This document shows, in pieces, positions 23,598 through 32,746 of a stretch of 64,000 bases of DNA. A program made the position numbers and the translations under genes. Below the pieces are notes generated by a model that was given only the letters and a program-made list of their open reading frames with translations, was not told the DNA's origin and ran no database searches. The stretch is from an uncultured Anaerolineaceae bacterium. Lineage in GTDB: Bacteria; Chloroflexota; Anaerolineae; Anaerolineales; Anaerolineaceae. Every line of letters begins with the position of its first letter. The stretch's first letter is position 1. The stretch covers positions 1 through 64,000 of the forward strand of contig CALIHP010000002.1 of NCBI GenBank assembly GCA_938020565.1, read 5' to 3'.

Positions 23598-26500
23598 ATG
23601 AGAAGTTTGCATCCTGTATTGAAGAAGTGGTTATCGTTTGTTGCTGCGCTGACGCTGATTCTCTCGCTGACGGCGAGCGTTTTCGCGTTCGCGCCGGCGA
23701 AGGACCTGACGAATCCGGTCCCGACGCGGACGTACAATTTTTACGTCGGTATAAACTGGAAACAGACGCAGGTCGTCAGGGACGGGGATAATCTGGTTGC
23801 GCCGGAGTCGCCCGTCCAGCCGGAGGGCTGGATTTTCACCGGCTGGGTAGATCGGGCGACCGGGACCCCGATTACCTTCGGCGTACAGTCGGTTTCTTCA
23901 TCGCAGGAGATCAACGTCGACGCCAGGATCGTTCCGGGATACTCGATTACGTTTATTTATAACGGAGACGTTATTAAAACGAAGATCGTTCCGGTCGATC
24001 CAACCGATCCGGCGAATCACCTGAATTCTTCTGACGTTTCTTTCGTTATCAATGACGGAACAAAGGTATTCGATCATTGGTCCGAGACGCCGAACGGCCC
24101 GGCGTATCCGGAAGGAACGCCGACGACAAAAAATACAACGCTTTACCTCGTTACCCGGGATGCGGCGCTGGTTACGTTTGATTCTCATGGCGGAACGTAT
24201 GTGGAGCCGGTATATGTCGACCTGAATCAGCCGGTTGCCCCGCCGGCGAATCCCTCGCGCGCAGGGTATAACTTCGTCCGCTGGTCAACAACCGTGAATG
24301 GTCCGGCATACAACTTCGGAACGCCGGTTGTGAGCGCGCTGACGCTGCATGCGGTCTGGTCGCCCGGGACCGCCGAATATAAGATTCTCTACCACCTCCA
24401 GAACGCCGAAGACGACCAGTATACGCTGATAACCAGTAAAGCGAAAACCGGTCCGACGGAAAGCCAGCCAACGCATGACCCTGCGGCGGATTTTATCGAC
24501 GCGGACCCGACGGTCGGCGAAGCGGTCGAGAGGACGCGTTATACGTACGATCATCAGGATAATGCTACAATCGCCGGCGATGGCAGCTCGGTTCTTAACG
24601 TTTACTATAATCGGAGAGTTTATAACTTTACGATGCGATATAAGACCAACAGTAGTGCCGGCGGCGCGGATACTTATCCGCACATCTTCAATCAGGCTAC
24701 TTTCAAGTATGGACAATCCACCAGAACTTCCTATGATCTCGGGCTTCAGGATCCGAGTTTCTATAACTATGGCTGGTATCTCGCGCCAAATTCAAGCACT
24801 TCTTACAGCGAGGCGCCGCTGCAGCCAGCTAATGATCTGATCGTTTGGGGGCGTCCCTCCGGAAATACAAAATATATTACCCATTACGTCGAAGCGGAGC
24901 CGTATACGGTCCCGATCGTTACCAATAATCATCCGATCCGTCCGGATTATGTATTCTATGGAAGCGCGGGCTTAGTCTTCACGATCGACGACGCTCAGGT
25001 CCCAACTCCCGGATTTGTGGTGCACCATCAGCATGGGGAAGAAGGGTTAATCAACTTAGTTTATCTGACGTGTGGCACGCCTCCGACCGGAAGTCCGATC
25101 GTCTGCCGGTGGAAGCCGTTTACCAATATCGGCAACAATACCCGTGAAGGGACGATCTATTATCAGCGGCTGTCTTACGACATGATCTTCCACCGCAACA
25201 ACGGGCAGGCGGCGTTTACCGTTTCAAGTCTTAAATACGAGACCGACCTGACGAATATTATCGCGAATCATGCCGCGGATTTGGACCTGCAGGAAAAGAT
25301 CGAAGGCGGAAAGACCTACGTCTTTGACGGCTGGTACGATAATCCGGCGTTTGTCGGCGATCCGTTCGTCTTCGCCGGGCAGGGGATGCCTGCTCATGAC
25401 GTTTCGCTGTATGCGAAATGGATTTTGAAGCCTCTTCGCCTGAATTACTGCCGGGCTGTTGGGAGTACGGAGTGCTCATTCGTGACAGTTCAGGAAAATA
25501 CGGTCCTGACGCACGGGCAGCAAACGGAAATCGAGAATTATAAACACATCCCCGCGGGGATGACAGTTACCGCAAACTTCAAGGGCTGGCATTATCGAAC
25601 GCCCTCGGGAAGCTATATCAGGTTTGACCTGGAGAACGATCCGATCAATATCGATGGAATGACGCTGTACCCGATTTGGCTTGGCTCGACTTATAACGTA
25701 CTGTATCAGCCTGGCGCAGGGACAGGAATGCCTCCGGTAGATAACAATCCGTATTCGCATGGCACGGACGCCGTCGTTCTGGATAAGGGCGGACTGACGC
25801 CGCCGAGCGGACAATTGTTCTGCGGCTGGCGGGTCGACGGCGACGGAAGCGGACGGATCTATCAGCCAGGTGAGACGCTCCTGATTGATAATAATAAGAA
25901 GCTGACCGCGCAGTGGTGCCCGGGAATTCCGCTGACGACGGTGACCTACAAGCCGGGGACCGGGAACGGAACCGACATCAATATTCCGGATCAGCCGCTC
26001 AACATCACGCATCACGCGTACGGGATTGGGACAGGCCCGGATCAGGCGAATTTCACGCCGAAGACCGGCTACGTTTTCGACAGCTGGAAGGGCGCGAACG
26101 GGACGACGTATCATCCGGGCGACGCGGTTCAGCTGACGCTCGAGGGCGCGGGCGCGAACAATAAGAATATCTTTACCGCGCAATGGCGACGGGCGGTAAC
26201 GGATATTGTGGCGAGAAAGTCCTGGGTCGGCGGTGCGCCGGCGGATCATGTTTACGTCGAGCTGAAGCTGACGCGGTCGGTCGGCGGGACGCTGGATCCG
26301 GCGTTCGTTTCGCCGAGTCCGACGCTCGTTCCGGCTGGGACCGACGCGGCGGATACGCGGACGTATACCTGGACCGGGTTAGAGACGCATACCGCGGACG
26401 GGCAGAAATATACCTATAACGTCGTTGAAACGCCGGTCGCTTCGGCGGATTCCGCGGTGACTCAGGGCGCGACCGAGTATGAGTTCAACGTCGTGAATAC

Positions 26501-29500
26501 GCTTAAGGCGCCGCCGATCGATAAAGAAATTACGAAAATCTGGAAGGGCGGTTTCTATCTCGATAAGCCTGAGATTAAGGTCCAGCTGATCGGTACCTGC
26601 GCGGGCTGTACGACGTATACGACGCCGGAAAAGACGCTTGCTTCCACCACCGTTGGCGTTGACGTTACGGAGAACGCGGCGACCTATGAGACGACCTGGA
26701 AATACACCTGGACCGGACTCCCCAGGATCGACGTGGCTAACGGGAGGGAATATCAGTGGTACGTTCAGGAGACCGCTAACCCATCGGCTGAATGGGTGTC
26801 CGATTGTCTGAATGGGCAGAGCATGCCGGCGGATCTGACGTGTACCAATACGTATAAGCCGCCGTTGATCCCCGATCCGAAGAACCCGGACAACCCGGAC
26901 GATCCCACTCCTAACCCGAATCCTGCGGTTAATCCCGGCGAAGTCGCCGGTCGGAAGTACTGGCAGGGCGGGAAGGCGACGGGATACGCCGACGTCAAGA
27001 TCCAGCTGCAGCGGAAATGGCCGAAGAATCCGAGCGGCATCTGTGATGAGGATCCGCTGGTTGACTGCGAGATCGGGGCCGATATCCGGGACGTCGACGG
27101 GGCCGTGGTCCCCTCGGTCGTCACGCTGGCGAAGGCCGATGCGGCGACGCACCAGTGGATGCATACCTGGGGGAACCTGCCGAAGACGGACCAGAAGACC
27201 GGTCTGGATATTATCTATTGGATCGATGAACTCAACGTCGGCCCGCTTTCGCCGGCGACGCTGGGCGGGTTCGTGGAGGTTAAGGACGAAAACCAGGACG
27301 GTGTCGTTGACGTTAAGGATAACGACCTGAAGGTAACGAATAAGTACATTCCGCCGCTCGTTCCGGACGATCCGGGCGATCCGGGCGACAATCCGAATCC
27401 CGAACCTAACGTTCCCGGCGCTGACGGGAACGTCACCGGCCAGAAGATCTGGAACGGCGGGGCGGACAGCGACCACGTGGATATCAAGCTGCTGCTGAAG
27501 CGGCGCTGGAAGAAGACGGACGGAACGGACTGCACTGCGAATCCGGGCGACTGCGGCGCTGAAGAAGAGGTTACGGTCACGCGCGACGGCGCAGTGGTGA
27601 ATCCGCGGGTGACGCTGGAGAAAGCCACCCAGGCAGCTCATCAATGGAAAAATAAGTGGACGGGGCTGGCGGACCGCGACTTTGAGTACGGGTATAAGTA
27701 TTATTATGAAATTTTTGAAGAGAATACGCCCGCGCAGCTCGGATCGTACGTATACGCAGGCCATCCGAACGGCGGGGCATCTCCCGAGGACCGCGTTAAG
27801 GTTCAGAACAACTTCCAGTCGGCGGCGAGCGACCGTGTCGGGACGAAGATCTGGGTTGGCGGCGCGAGTCATAACGGCGGCGTCCGCCCGGACGTTACGC
27901 TGCGGCTCTGCCGGACGCTGAGCACGGCGCCGGACTTTACCTCCTGCAATAATATTGCTGACGGTACGACGTCGCAGAATCAGACCCTGCAGCATCCGAA
28001 GTTGATGGCGACCTGGGAAGGGTATCCGGATAAGGCCGCGAACGGTATCCCGTATATTTACTGGGTCATGGAACCGGCCGTTCCGGCGGATTATGAGGAG
28101 GTCGGACGCGGGAATCTGGCAGGTCTTACGCCAACGCAGCGCATGACGGTTACCAACCGCTTCGATTCACATACTTCGCAGATCGGGGTCATCGGGAAGG
28201 TCGTCTGGCATGGCGGCGATTCGCTGCCTAATGCGAATCTGAAGAAGGCGTTCCTGCGGCTTTTCCGCGGTCTGGCGCCGGCTGACGGGAACGGCGTGCC
28301 AACGGGGCCGTTAGAACCGGTCGGGAACGCGGTAGAGGTCACGCGCAACGGCGCGAACGAAGGCGTGAACAACTTCGGCGATCGGCAGAAATATAACCCG
28401 GACGGCGTCGAATATATTTATTATGTCGATATCGTCACCGGAACCGGCGCGAGCGCGGTCGTTACGCAGCTGATTGGCGACAGCGATTTGGATCACTTCG
28501 AAAAGGTCGTTCCGCCGCCGGGATCGGATAATCAGGATTACAACTACGACCTGGAAGTCGACCTGAGCTATCGCGCTCCGAGCACGACGTTCCGGGCGAA
28601 GAAGGTCTGGGTCGGCGGGAACCATTATAACGGCGGCGTCCGGCCGGACGTCTGGTTCAAGATTCAGCGTCACGTGAAGGGGACTAGTGATCCCTGGCAG
28701 GACGTTCCAGGGCCGGGGAGCGCCCCGATCGTCAAAAAGGTTCAGGGCTCGAACCCGGTGATCTTCTACAGTCTGGAGAAAACGACGAACGGGGCTACTC
28801 CGCACGAGTATGAATTCCGCGTGGTCGAGGTTATGCCCGGCGCGGCGCCGGATACCTGGGTCGACTGGGCGCACGAAAATTATCCAGGGCCGCATGAGTC
28901 CCCCGCCGGGGATGGCGCCAACGCCGCGAATCCGGTGGAAATGAAGAATACCTATCGATCGAAGGAGATCGAGGTTCACGGGAAGGTTAAATGGTTTGAC
29001 GGGGTTCCGACCGCGAATACCCTGGGCGTGAATGTGCAGCTCTGCCGGAAGGCAGGCAGCGTTGATGAATGCCTTGATGGACTCGCTGGCGGAATCGTCG
29101 CACTTCCGGTTCCGACCAGCGACGAGCAGGAGGTCCACTGGGACGGGGGCGCCGGTCATGGACCGAAGGTACCGGAAACCGACGCGGACGGCAGGACGTA
29201 TCAGTATTACCTGAAGCATGACACGCCTGCTTCGCTTCCGACTGCTGGTATCGATTATAAGGTTGAGAGCGAGGGGCCGGGTCCGCGTCCGGACCACGTC
29301 GATCCGATGCATGTCCATTACCGCTACGTTCCGCCGACGACCGAGATTCCCGCTAAAAAGAAGTGGAATAATGGTCAGCTGCTGCGGAGCCCGGTCCAGA
29401 TTACGCTGTACCGGAAGAGGTTCAGCGAGCCCGACAGCGCGGCAGTAAAGGTCCCTGCTGACGCGCTTACGGGAAGCCTGCCCGGCAAGGACTGCAAGCG

Positions 29501-32500
29501 GGAGAATCCGCTGACGTTCGCCCCGCAGCTGCCGCTGGCGATTGGGAATCCGGATTCCGAAGATGTGGAGCAGTTATGGTGCGTCCCGAAGACGAATCAG
29601 GCCGGGGAAAATTATGTCTACTGGATTAAGGAATCGGCGCTGGATAAACGGTTCTGGGTTCAGTCTTCATTGCTGGGGGAACCGTATACGGCAGTGAACA
29701 GCTTCATTCCGCCGCTGATCAACTGGGACGATAATCCGCCGGACATGGACCCGAATCCGCCCAACCCGGGTCTGGATCTTGATCCGAATCAGGACGATGG
29801 CAAGATGAAGATCGTGAAGATCTGGAAAAACGGGAAGACGGCGCGTCCGGCTTCGCTGAACATCTGGGTTTATCAGGAGATCGAAGGGGTTCCCGGCAGC
29901 AGGATCCCGTACCCGGGGCCGGGCGCGAATCTGGTGACGCTGACCCCGCCCGCGGATAACGGGGACCGCTGGGAAAAGACGATTGAAGGCGTTCCCGACA
30001 TGACGCACAAGGGGCAGAAATATATCTATACCGTCGAGGAAGATGAAGCGTCGATCCCGGCGTTCGAGCTGGTCTCGACCGACAACTCGAAGGACGACGT
30101 GAAGATCGTGACGAACCGGTTCAGGATCCCGACGGTTCCGGTCGGTATTGAAATTATCTGGGAAGGCGGTCCGCCGGCCAAGCCGACGACGCAGACGAAA
30201 TTAACCTGCAAGGCGAACGGGGTCGTAGTTAAGGAAGAAACGACGACGTATGTCCATCCGGTTACGACGGCGACGGTCCAGGTCCCGGTTACGGACGACG
30301 ACGGGCGTCCGGTTACCTGCTCAATCGTGCAGCCGGGCGGCGCGCCGACGCCATACGTGGAGAAGCCGACGCCGGGTACGACGAGCCTGACGATTAACCC
30401 GGTCGGTCCGAATAATCTATCGATTACGAATCGCTACGAATCGCCGACTCGGACGGTTATCGGAAAGAAGATCTGGGTCGACGGCGAGCTCGCGAATCAT
30501 GGCGTCCGCCCGACGATCTGGCTCAAGCCCGAACGGTCGCTCGACGGGATTACCTGGGAAGCGATTCCGGGAACGGGGCCGGTGGCCGTGACGCATCCGG
30601 ATACGAAGGCCGTCTGGAACGACGTCGATGAGTTCGATGGGAGCGGCGCGCCGTATCAGTTCCGCGTCCTCGAAGTCGACAGCTCCGGAAACGATTGGAA
30701 GCCGGACAACTACGATAAGATTGGTTCCGGGACCAGCATGACGAACCAGTACGTCATCCCGCGCGGCGATATCGACGGGCGGAAGCTCTGGGGCCGCGGC
30801 TCGGATCCGCGCCCGACGGTGTGGCTGAAGCTGTACCGGCAGGTCGGCGATAATCCTCCTGAAGAGGTCCCGCTTCCGGAAGGCGAAATCAAGCAGGTTC
30901 CGTCCGGGACCGGCACGGTCACCTGGCAGAACGTCGAGCTGACGACGATCCGGGGCGAGAGTTACGTCTTCTCGGTCAGGGAAGTCGACGCGCACGGCGC
31001 GGACTGGACCGCTCCGGGGTACTTTAAGATTGAAAACGGGACGACCGTTACCAACCAGCGGCTCAGCCGGATTTATGTCGGCGTGTCGACGACGCCGCTG
31101 TCATACGACGTCTTCCCGCTCCTGATTACCAACGGCGAAGGCCTCCACGACCTGCAGTCGATCGACAACAACGACGGGGACGCGGCGTATCCGAAGGAAC
31201 TCTTCCGCGAGGACCTTGCGGCCATTCCGCATCAGGTCCGGATCGACGGGCTCGATCTCGACCGCTGGCGCGTGGAAGGCGTGAGCTGCCTGATGCGCCC
31301 GTACGACAGCAGCGATCCGAACGACGACGTGAATTTGTCGGTCGAGCTCAAGCGCAATGTCTTCGGAAAGGCGACCAGCGAATTTGAAATCAAGCCGATG
31401 CCGGTCGAGAAAGACATCCGCTGTATAATCCAGCTGCGCAACCTGCGCGCGTCGAAGATTGTCGTCAAGAACGTTACCTATCCGAATCCGGATATCCCGA
31501 TGTTCCCGCTGTATCATTACGACGTGACGGGCGTCGGTTACGGGCCGTTCGACTTGTCGACGACGTCGGAACCGAACGTTCAGGAGGTCGCTCCGGGCGA
31601 CTTCTCGATCACGCAGACGAACGTCACCGGTTGGACGACGATCGACGTCATCGCGACGAGCTCGATTATCGGGCGGCGGCCGCTGGTCTCGCTGAACGAC
31701 ACGGGCGCGGAGACGAAGGCGGAATTCACTGCGGTTGACAGCGAAATCGTGACGCTCACGTTCGTCAACGTCCCGCCGAACACAATCATGCTTAAGAAAG
31801 AGACGATCCCGGCGAACACGGGCGATAAGTTCCGCTTTGAAGGGATTCTGTCCGGCGAAATCGGTCATGGCGAATACCTGATCCGGACCGACGTCGTCCC
31901 GGACGGAAAGCAGCATCAGGCGATCGAAATCCCGCGTGACGACTGGTCGAAGCATCGCGTTACCTGCGTCGAGCGTGGAACGATCGGCCCAACGGAGACG
32001 CGCGCCGAATTCTATACCATGTCCGCCTACTACGGGCTGGACGCGGGCGAAACGATCCTTTGTACGTTTGTCAACCGCAAGTGGGGCGTTGACGATAATC
32101 CCGATATTCCGGACCCGGATATCCCGGGGTTCACGGACCTCGGGCTGCCGCGAACCGGCTTTACGCCGGGCGTCGTGACTGCGCTCCCGGACCAGCCGGC
32201 CGCGAAGCTGTACGCCCCGTCTGAATTGACGCTGCGGATTCCGAAGATGAACCAGACGCTGTCGATCGTTGGAATTCCGAAGAGCGGCAAGAACTGGGAC
32301 GTGACCTGGCTGGATCCGCATCAGGCCGGGTACCTCGAGGAAAGTGCATACCCGACCTGGGACGGAAACAGCGTCATCACGGCGCACGTCTGGGACGCGT
32401 ACAATAATCCGGGTCCGTTCGCGGGATTGAAGGATCTCGTCTACGGCGACCGCTTCACGATCGAAGCGTACGGTATGACGTATACGTACGAGGTCCGCGA

Positions 32501-32654
32501 GTCGGAGCGGGTATCGGCGACGGCGGTCGATCGGGTCATGACGCCGAAGACCGGCAGCTGGATCACGCTGCTGACCTGCGAACAATATAACGAGACGACG
32601 GATAAATACGCCTTCCGGCGCATGGTCCGCGCGGTCCTGGTCGAAACGAAGTAA
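23598..32654 (+). CDS. Giant Cna-B adhesin with LPRTG motif and C-terminal sortase domain (1)
   Basis: 3018-residue exported protein. A signal peptide (residues 1-30) ends at SVFA. Residues 75-860 hold InlB/Flg_new-type beta repeats, recognisable by GY.F..WS and L.A.W, for example VTFDSHGGTYVEPVYVDL near 192. About 13 Cna-B domains follow (874 to about 2490), each with K..W.GG, a late V.E and a TN.(Y/F) end that fit Lys-Asn isopeptide bonds. A C-terminal module leads to LPRTGFTPG at 2850. No membrane helix or positive tail follows. Instead comes a sortase domain with H2930 (ITAHVW), C2994 (TLLTC) and R3007. The spacing from Cys to Arg equals that of Staphylococcus SrtA. Probably a surface fibre able to process itself; the activity is inferred. 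Confidence 0.9.
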   Translation: MRSLHPVLKKWLSFVAALTLILSLTASVFAFAPAKDLTNPVPTRTYNFYVGINWKQTQVVRDGDNLVAPESPVQPEGWIFTGWVDRATGTPITFGVQSVSSSQEINVDARIVPGYSITFIYNGDVIKTKIVPVDPTDPANHLNSSDVSFVINDGTKVFDHWSETPNGPAYPEGTPTTKNTTLYLVTRDAALVTFDSHGGTYVEPVYVDLNQPVAPPANPSRAGYNFVRWSTTVNGPAYNFGTPVVSALTLHAVWSPGTAEYKILYHLQNAEDDQYTLITSKAKTGPTESQPTHDPAADFIDADPTVGEAVERTRYTYDHQDNATIAGDGSSVLNVYYNRRVYNFTMRYKTNSSAGGADTYPHIFNQATFKYGQSTRTSYDLGLQDPSFYNYGWYLAPNSSTSYSEAPLQPANDLIVWGRPSGNTKYITHYVEAEPYTVPIVTNNHPIRPDYVFYGSAGLVFTIDDAQVPTPGFVVHHQHGEEGLINLVYLTCGTPPTGSPIVCRWKPFTNIGNNTREGTIYYQRLSYDMIFHRNNGQAAFTVSSLKYETDLTNIIANHAADLDLQEKIEGGKTYVFDGWYDNPAFVGDPFVFAGQGMPAHDVSLYAKWILKPLRLNYCRAVGSTECSFVTVQENTVLTHGQQTEIENYKHIPAGMTVTANFKGWHYRTPSGSYIRFDLENDPINIDGMTLYPIWLGSTYNVLYQPGAGTGMPPVDNNPYSHGTDAVVLDKGGLTPPSGQLFCGWRVDGDGSGRIYQPGETLLIDNNKKLTAQWCPGIPLTTVTYKPGTGNGTDINIPDQPLNITHHAYGIGTGPDQANFTPKTGYVFDSWKGANGTTYHPGDAVQLTLEGAGANNKNIFTAQWRRAVTDIVARKSWVGGAPADHVYVELKLTRSVGGTLDPAFVSPSPTLVPAGTDAADTRTYTWTGLETHTADGQKYTYNVVETPVASADSAVTQGATEYEFNVVNTLKAPPIDKEITKIWKGGFYLDKPEIKVQLIGTCAGCTTYTTPEKTLASTTVGVDVTENAATYETTWKYTWTGLPRIDVANGREYQWYVQETANPSAEWVSDCLNGQSMPADLTCTNTYKPPLIPDPKNPDNPDDPTPNPNPAVNPGEVAGRKYWQGGKATGYADVKIQLQRKWPKNPSGICDEDPLVDCEIGADIRDVDGAVVPSVVTLAKADAATHQWMHTWGNLPKTDQKTGLDIIYWIDELNVGPLSPATLGGFVEVKDENQDGVVDVKDNDLKVTNKYIPPLVPDDPGDPGDNPNPEPNVPGADGNVTGQKIWNGGADSDHVDIKLLLKRRWKKTDGTDCTANPGDCGAEEEVTVTRDGAVVNPRVTLEKATQAAHQWKNKWTGLADRDFEYGYKYYYEIFEENTPAQLGSYVYAGHPNGGASPEDRVKVQNNFQSAASDRVGTKIWVGGASHNGGVRPDVTLRLCRTLSTAPDFTSCNNIADGTTSQNQTLQHPKLMATWEGYPDKAANGIPYIYWVMEPAVPADYEEVGRGNLAGLTPTQRMTVTNRFDSHTSQIGVIGKVVWHGGDSLPNANLKKAFLRLFRGLAPADGNGVPTGPLEPVGNAVEVTRNGANEGVNNFGDRQKYNPDGVEYIYYVDIVTGTGASAVVTQLIGDSDLDHFEKVVPPPGSDNQDYNYDLEVDLSYRAPSTTFRAKKVWVGGNHYNGGVRPDVWFKIQRHVKGTSDPWQDVPGPGSAPIVKKVQGSNPVIFYSLEKTTNGATPHEYEFRVVEVMPGAAPDTWVDWAHENYPGPHESPAGDGANAANPVEMKNTYRSKEIEVHGKVKWFDGVPTANTLGVNVQLCRKAGSVDECLDGLAGGIVALPVPTSDEQEVHWDGGAGHGPKVPETDADGRTYQYYLKHDTPASLPTAGIDYKVESEGPGPRPDHVDPMHVHYRYVPPTTEIPAKKKWNNGQLLRSPVQITLYRKRFSEPDSAAVKVPADALTGSLPGKDCKRENPLTFAPQLPLAIGNPDSEDVEQLWCVPKTNQAGENYVYWIKESALDKRFWVQSSLLGEPYTAVNSFIPPLINWDDNPPDMDPNPPNPGLDLDPNQDDGKMKIVKIWKNGKTARPASLNIWVYQEIEGVPGSRIPYPGPGANLVTLTPPADNGDRWEKTIEGVPDMTHKGQKYIYTVEEDEASIPAFELVSTDNSKDDVKIVTNRFRIPTVPVGIEIIWEGGPPAKPTTQTKLTCKANGVVVKEETTTYVHPVTTATVQVPVTDDDGRPVTCSIVQPGGAPTPYVEKPTPGTTSLTINPVGPNNLSITNRYESPTRTVIGKKIWVDGELANHGVRPTIWLKPERSLDGITWEAIPGTGPVAVTHPDTKAVWNDVDEFDGSGAPYQFRVLEVDSSGNDWKPDNYDKIGSGTSMTNQYVIPRGDIDGRKLWGRGSDPRPTVWLKLYRQVGDNPPEEVPLPEGEIKQVPSGTGTVTWQNVELTTIRGESYVFSVREVDAHGADWTAPGYFKIENGTTVTNQRLSRIYVGVSTTPLSYDVFPLLITNGEGLHDLQSIDNNDGDAAYPKELFREDLAAIPHQVRIDGLDLDRWRVEGVSCLMRPYDSSDPNDDVNLSVELKRNVFGKATSEFEIKPMPVEKDIRCIIQLRNLRASKIVVKNVTYPNPDIPMFPLYHYDVTGVGYGPFDLSTTSEPNVQEVAPGDFSITQTNVTGWTTIDVIATSSIIGRRPLVSLNDTGAETKAEFTAVDSEIVTLTFVNVPPNTIMLKKETIPANTGDKFRFEGILSGEIGHGEYLIRTDVVPDGKQHQAIEIPRDDWSKHRVTCVERGTIGPTETRAEFYTMSAYYGLDAGETILCTFVNRKWGVDDNPDIPDPDIPGFTDLGLPRTGFTPGVVTALPDQPAAKLYAPSELTLRIPKMNQTLSIVGIPKSGKNWDVTWLDPHQAGYLEESAYPTWDGNSVITAHVWDAYNNPGPFAGLKDLVYGDRFTIEAYGMTYTYEVRESERVSATAVDRVMTPKTGSWITLLTCEQYNETTDKYAFRRMVRAVLVETK
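26197..31060 (+). repeat. Array of about 13 Cna-B repeats in adhesin 1
   Basis: Units start near 26217, 26535, 26956, 27448, 27848, 28203, 28605, 28989, 29360, 29820, 30160, 30473 and 30786, at each K..W codon cluster. Spacing varies from about 310 to 490 bases. DNA identity between units is low except around the W.GG codons, so the array is old and diverged rather than a recent tandem amplification. Asp/Pro/Asn-rich linkers such as DPGDNPNPEPN separate some units. Confidence 0.8.
32145..32651 (+). other. LPRTG motif plus sortase domain of adhesin 1
   Basis: LPRTG starts at 32145. The sortase core begins about 30 residues later with LTLRIPKMNQTLSIVGIP. It contains the catalytic His in ITAHVWDAYNNPGPF, the Cys in the exact TLxTC motif and the Arg in FRRMVRAVL. 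All three catalytic residues are present. Confidence 0.85.
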
Positions 32655-32666
32655 CGAGCCAAAGCG

Positions 32667-32702
32667 CCGGCGGCGCGTCCAATAACCTGGGCGCGCCGTC
32701 GG
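32667..32702 (+). terminator. GC-rich stem-loop between the two adhesin genes
   Basis: CCGGCGGCGCGTCC pairs over 14 positions with GGGCGCGCCGTCGG. The loop is eight bases. Only a weak T tract (TTCTTTTA) follows, so it may terminate partly or stabilise the upstream mRNA. An AT-rich stretch with TAATAT at 32721 could start a second transcript. Confidence 0.6.
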
Positions 32703-32746
32703 ACCGGTTCTTTTATGAATTAATATAGGATAGTGAGGTACACGCT

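Noticed and set aside
26379..27995. Long minus-strand open frame of 538 codons inside adhesin 1
   Set aside because: Arg/Val/Pro-rich antisense shadow of the Cna-B repeats; no ribosome site and no family pattern.
31101..32585. Minus-strand frame of 494 codons opposite the sortase end of adhesin 1
   Set aside because: Antisense shadow of GC-rich codons; no motif.
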